DNA of 8,921 nt from JAVEVH01 sp034005145 (GTDB lineage: Bacteria; Patescibacteriota; Dojkabacteria; SC72), in assembly GCA_034005145.1 (NCBI GenBank), contig JAVEVH010000028.1, positions 1 to 8,921 of the forward strand, in the 5' to 3' direction. The notes beneath the pieces are model-generated. The model was not told where the DNA came from and did no database searches. It saw nothing but the letters and a program-made list of their open reading frames with translations. The translations under genes were made by a program, and so were the position numbers. Of the stretch, positions 6,834-8,921 are shown one piece after another (position 1 is the first letter of the stretch; every line of letters starts with the position of its first letter).

Positions 6834-7376
6834 TTACTTAAACAACAAATTAACTATCTCTTTTAATAAACTCTTTTTCTCCCTCTCTTGATTCTTTTGT
6901 ACCTTACTTTGGGAATTGAAAATATCAAAACCTTCTTCATATTTCTCTACCTGAGATGGTAAATCATATGGGTTACTAACTCTCTCTCTTAAATCATTAA
7001 TCATTAAATTCTTTTCATTTAAAAGAGATTGAGAGCTTAACATCTCTGATTTTAAATCCTCCCTACTTTGTATTAATTTCCTCTCTGATATTCTTAAATC
7101 TCTTAATTCATCTTCCATATTAGGAACCTTTTTAGCATCCTCTAATATCTTTTTATGCTCATCAGAGCTAATTAACTTAAGATATATCTCTTTCTCTTTC
7201 ATTACTCCATACTTGTAATATGCTAACTCTCTACTACTTGGTTTTCTACCAAATACATCATTAAAAATCTTTTCAATCATTGAAACTCTCTCAGATGGAG
7301 AAACAGAAAATGAAGAGCTACCACCTCCACCAAACTCGTCATTTTTGTCTTTAAAGAAATCTTCTCCCTTTAACAT
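6834..7376 (-). CDS. DUF4214-like coiled-coil protein
   Basis: A 180-aa protein of unknown function. After a flexible start with GGGGSSS (17-23), residues about 28-78 resemble the DUF4214 pattern: IEKIFNDVFGRKPSSREL, then YYKYGVMKEKEIYLKLIS, then SDEHKK, matching a helix, L-G-R-x-P, a helix and S-x-E-(F/Y). DUF4214 domains occur in bacterial surface and glycan-related proteins, but this is a remote match by eye. Residues about 85-137 are strongly charged and heptad-like, probably a coiled coil, followed by a low-similarity tail ending in a short amphipathic helix (170-180). No signal peptide or membrane segment is seen, so it is likely cytoplasmic. A TATAAT box just before the ATG gives it its own promoter. 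The Xre regulator follows after 2 nt. Overall function is unassigned. Confidence 0.75.
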   Translation of the reverse strand: MLKGEDFFKDKNDEFGGGGSSSFSVSPSERVSMIEKIFNDVFGRKPSSRELAYYKYGVMKEKEIYLKLISSDEHKKILEDAKKVPNMEDELRDLRISERKLIQSREDLKSEMLSSQSLLNEKNLMINDLRERVSNPYDLPSQVEKYEEGFDIFNSQSKVQKNQEREKKSLLKEIVNLLFK

Positions 7377-7381
7377 GCCTA

Positions 7382-7387
7382 ATTATA
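7382..7387 (-). promoter_or_regulatory. -10 box of the DUF4214-like / Xre pair
   Basis: On the minus strand a perfect TATAAT lies 5 nt before the ATG at 7376. A weak -35 (CTGATT, 7410-7405) is 17 nt upstream. Transcription would begin at or within a base of the start codon, giving a leaderless mRNA. It lies just past the T-run that follows the tRNA, which separates this pair from the rplS-tRNA unit. Confidence 0.55.
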
Positions 7388-7415
7388 CCTTAAACAATGG
7401 GAAAAATCAGTAAAA

Positions 7416-7488
7416 AGCGGGAGACGGGACTCGAACCCGCAACCCTCTGTTTGGAAAACAGATATTCTAACCATTGAACTACTCCCGC
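7416..7488 (-). tRNA. tRNA-Gly (anticodon UCC)
   Basis: The minus strand folds as a full cloverleaf: acceptor GCGGGAG paired with CTCCCGC, and anticodon stem TCTGT/ACAGA with loop TTTCCAA (anticodon at 7455-7453). The T arm has the loop TTCGAGT, and the discriminator base is U, normal for bacterial glycine tRNAs. It decodes GGA, a common glycine codon in these genes. CCA is not encoded, so the 3' end must be added by the CCA enzyme. Four further Ts follow the discriminator, which may end the transcript. It lies 18 nt downstream of rplS on the same strand and may be cut from that transcript; a TATATA at 7506-7501 is a possible separate -10 box. Confidence 0.97.
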
Positions 7489-7506
7489 AAGTAGCCTTCA
7501 TATATA

Positions 7507-7932
7507 TTACTCTGTAGCAGTTTCCTCTTCAACTACCTCTTCACTACCCTCTACAGGTACTTCTACCTCATCAGTCATATACACATCTTTTACATTACCT
7601 ACCTTTAGAGCCTTTCTTCCAACTCTCTCTCTTAGGTAAAAGAGTTTTGATTTTCTAACTGTACCTCTTTTAACTACCTCAATCTTTTCTAAAAGATTAG
7701 AGTGTAAAGGTACAACCTTTTCTACACCTACACCGTAAGAGATTTTTCTTACAGTAACATTCTGATCTAAATCAGAACCCTTAAGACCGATAACTACACC
7801 TTGGAATACCTGTATTCTCTCTTTGTTACCCTCTTTAATTTTAAGATGAAGTTTAACAGTATCACCAACCCTTACATCAGGTCTTTTCTTGTACTGATCC
7901 TTCTCTATACTTTTTGTAATATTACTATTCAT
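7507..7932 (-). CDS. rplS: 50S ribosomal protein L19
   Basis: Large-subunit ribosomal protein found at the 30S-50S interface. The 141-aa product starts with the family pattern (IEKDQYKKRPDVRVGDTVKL). RIQVFQGVVIGLKG, VRKISYGVGVEKVVPLHS and RGTVRKSKLFYLRERVGRKA follow, all standard L19 signatures. The family is usually about 115-120 residues; the extra length is an acidic C-terminal tail rich in Glu and Val (about 121-141), an addition seen in some L19 proteins whose role is unknown. The start agrees with the E. coli L19 N-terminus. An AGGAT sits only 1-2 nt before the ATG, too close for a normal Shine-Dalgarno. It is the first gene of a minus-strand unit with tRNA-Gly and is divergent from gpmI. 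Confidence 0.98.
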   Translation of the reverse strand: MNSNITKSIEKDQYKKRPDVRVGDTVKLHLKIKEGNKERIQVFQGVVIGLKGSDLDQNVTVRKISYGVGVEKVVPLHSNLLEKIEVVKRGTVRKSKLFYLRERVGRKALKVGNVKDVYMTDEVEVPVEGSEEVVEEETATE

Positions 7933-7964
7933 ATCCTAATCATTAATATTTAAAACAGTTCGCT

Positions 7965-8008
7965 TGGTATTATAGAATAAAAAATGAAAATATGCCACAA
8001 TGTATATT
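7965..8008 (+). promoter_or_regulatory. Candidate promoters of gpmI
   Basis: Two -10 candidates face gpmI. TGGTATTAT (7965-7973) is an extended -10 that overlaps the rplS -10 on the opposite strand and would give a leader of about 40 nt. TATATT (8003-8008) lies 11 nt before the ATG and would give a leader of about 5 nt, in keeping with the near-leaderless layout elsewhere. Sequence alone does not decide between them. Confidence 0.35.
7969..7998 (-). promoter_or_regulatory. Promoter of rplS
   Basis: On the minus strand GTGGCA (7998-7993, four of six -35 consensus bases) is followed after 18 nt by a perfect TATAAT (7974-7969). The start would be near 7962, giving a leader of about 30 nt. Unlike the other promoters in the window this one leaves room for a leader, though no properly spaced Shine-Dalgarno lies in it. 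Confidence 0.55.
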
Positions 8009-8019
8009 AGAAAACTGCC

Positions 8020-8921
8020 ATGACAAATAGAAAGAAAGTAATATTAATAATAATGGATGGATTAGGAGCTGCTCCTGCAAGTAAAGGGAATGCCGTTGTA
8101 CTAGCTAATCCTGTAAATCTTTCTAGGTTTTGGTCTACATCTCCTCATACATATTTACTAGCTTCTGGAGAGGCCGTAGGGCTCCCAAAAGGTGTAAAAG
8201 GTAATAGTGAGGTAGGTCATATGAATATAGGGGCAGGGAGGACTGTAGTACAAACATTACCTAGAATAGATCAAGCAATTGAGAAGGGTTTGTTTTTTAG
8301 AAACAGTATTCTCATTGAAGCACTTAATCATGCAAACAAATTCAATACTAGAGTACACCTAATTGGATTGGTAAGTGAAGGAGGAGTACATGCACATACT
8401 AATCATATGATTTCTACATTAAAGTTTTTCTCTCAGAGTAACTTCCAAGGTGAGCTACTAATACATGCATTTACAGATGGAAGAGATTCCCCTATAAATG
8501 ATGCTACTAGGAATTTAGATAAGATACAGAAATATATATCCCAATCTGGTATGGGAAAAATAGCAACCCTTTGTGGTAGATCATGGGCAATGGATAGGAA
8601 TCATAAATGGGAAAGGACTAAAAAAGCATATGATTTACTTACACAAAATATTGGACAACAGTGTAATACATACCAGAACTGTTTACTTAACTCATACCAA
8701 CAAAATATATCTGATGAATTTATCAACCCTACTGTACTAGTTAAAGGTAGTGAGATAAGGAAGGGAGATGTAGTACTCTTTCTAAATTTTAGACCAGATA
8801 GAGCATTACAATTAACTAGAGCTTTAGTAGAAGAGAATTTTGATAAATTCCCTAGAGTAGATCTCTCTAATATTTACTTTGGAAGTATGGTTGAGTACAG
8901 AAAGAATTTCCCAAGTAATGT
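8020..8921 (+). CDS. gpmI: 2,3-bisphosphoglycerate-independent phosphoglycerate mutase, 3' end cut off by the window
   Basis: Glycolytic enzyme interconverting 3- and 2-phosphoglycerate with two manganese ions and a phosphoserine intermediate. About 300 codons are present of a usual ~510. The N-terminal phosphatase-domain metal site is MDGLG with Asp13. GNSEVGHMNIGAGR follows, with Ser63 as the catalytic serine. The transferase domain is recognisable by VSEGGVHAHTNH, FTDGRDSP, CGRSWAMDR followed by KWER, and FLNFRPDRA. Small departures from the commonest forms (GGVHAH for GGVHSH, GRSWAMDRN for GRYYAMDRD) do not touch the metal ligands I can place. The ATG is chosen because it places MDG at the normal distance; an ATG at 8000 is in another frame and stops at 8023. 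No Shine-Dalgarno is present. Confidence 0.98.
   Translation, partial: MTNRKKVILIIMDGLGAAPASKGNAVVLANPVNLSRFWSTSPHTYLLASGEAVGLPKGVKGNSEVGHMNIGAGRTVVQTLPRIDQAIEKGLFFRNSILIEALNHANKFNTRVHLIGLVSEGGVHAHTNHMISTLKFFSQSNFQGELLIHAFTDGRDSPINDATRNLDKIQKYISQSGMGKIATLCGRSWAMDRNHKWERTKKAYDLLTQNIGQQCNTYQNCLLNSYQQNISDEFINPTVLVKGSEIRKGDVVLFLNFRPDRALQLTRALVEENFDKFPRVDLSNIYFGSMVEYRKNFPSN

Noticed and set aside
7933..7938. AGGAT before rplS as a Shine-Dalgarno site
   Set aside because: Only 1-2 nt separate it from the ATG, too short for normal ribosome placement.
8000..8023. ATG at 8000 as an upstream start for gpmI
   Set aside because: It is in a different frame and stops at 8023; the ATG at 8020 puts the MDGLG motif at the expected distance.
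1..8921. CRISPR array, insertion sequence, toxin-antitoxin or phage module
   Set aside because: No regularly spaced repeats, transposase-like frame, terminal inverted repeats or phage proteins are visible; the HTH partner is a coiled-coil protein and not a recognisable toxin.

Overview
This is a compact, AT-rich, roughly 98% coding bacterial window with standard-code genes, most likely from a Candidate Phyla Radiation (Patescibacteria) genome. The assignment rests on a small surface lysozyme/transglycosylase with the E-S-x-F-G and N-A-W-G-W signatures I associate with that group, on very short intergenic spaces, on a DUF4214-like coiled-coil protein, and on the near absence of Shine-Dalgarno sites. 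It is an inference from style and protein families, not a database match. A run of 100 Ns shows the sequence is a scaffold from a draft or metagenomic assembly.

Layout: the first 2.6 kb is the minus-strand 5' part of dnaE (replicative DNA polymerase III alpha), running off the left edge. Divergent from it, 39 bp away, is a plus-strand run of four genes: a membrane-anchored lysozyme-like protein, a YggT-family membrane protein, a cupin resembling archaeal-type glucose-6-phosphate isomerase, and a large secreted, membrane-anchored transglutaminase-fold protein interrupted by the N gap. The last two overlap by 47 nt. Three of the four are predicted to sit at or outside the membrane, so the group looks like a small cell-surface cluster. 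Its end collides with a minus-strand group read from the other side: rplS (L19), tRNA-Gly(UCC), a DUF4214-like coiled-coil protein and an Xre-type regulator coupled to it. Divergent from rplS is gpmI (cofactor-independent phosphoglycerate mutase), running off the right edge.

The housekeeping genes (dnaE, rplS, tRNA-Gly, gpmI) are ordinary. The parts worth a second look are two apparent enzyme homologues with replaced active-site residues (Cys to Ser in the transglutaminase, His ligands lost in the cupin), encoded by overlapping adjacent genes. Also notable is a recurring promoter layout in which a strong -10 box lies 5-9 nt before the ATG, implying leaderless mRNAs. I see no CRISPR array, insertion sequence, toxin-antitoxin pair or phage gene. 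I do not claim a new system; the strongest candidate for novelty is the overlapping cupin/transglutaminase pair.
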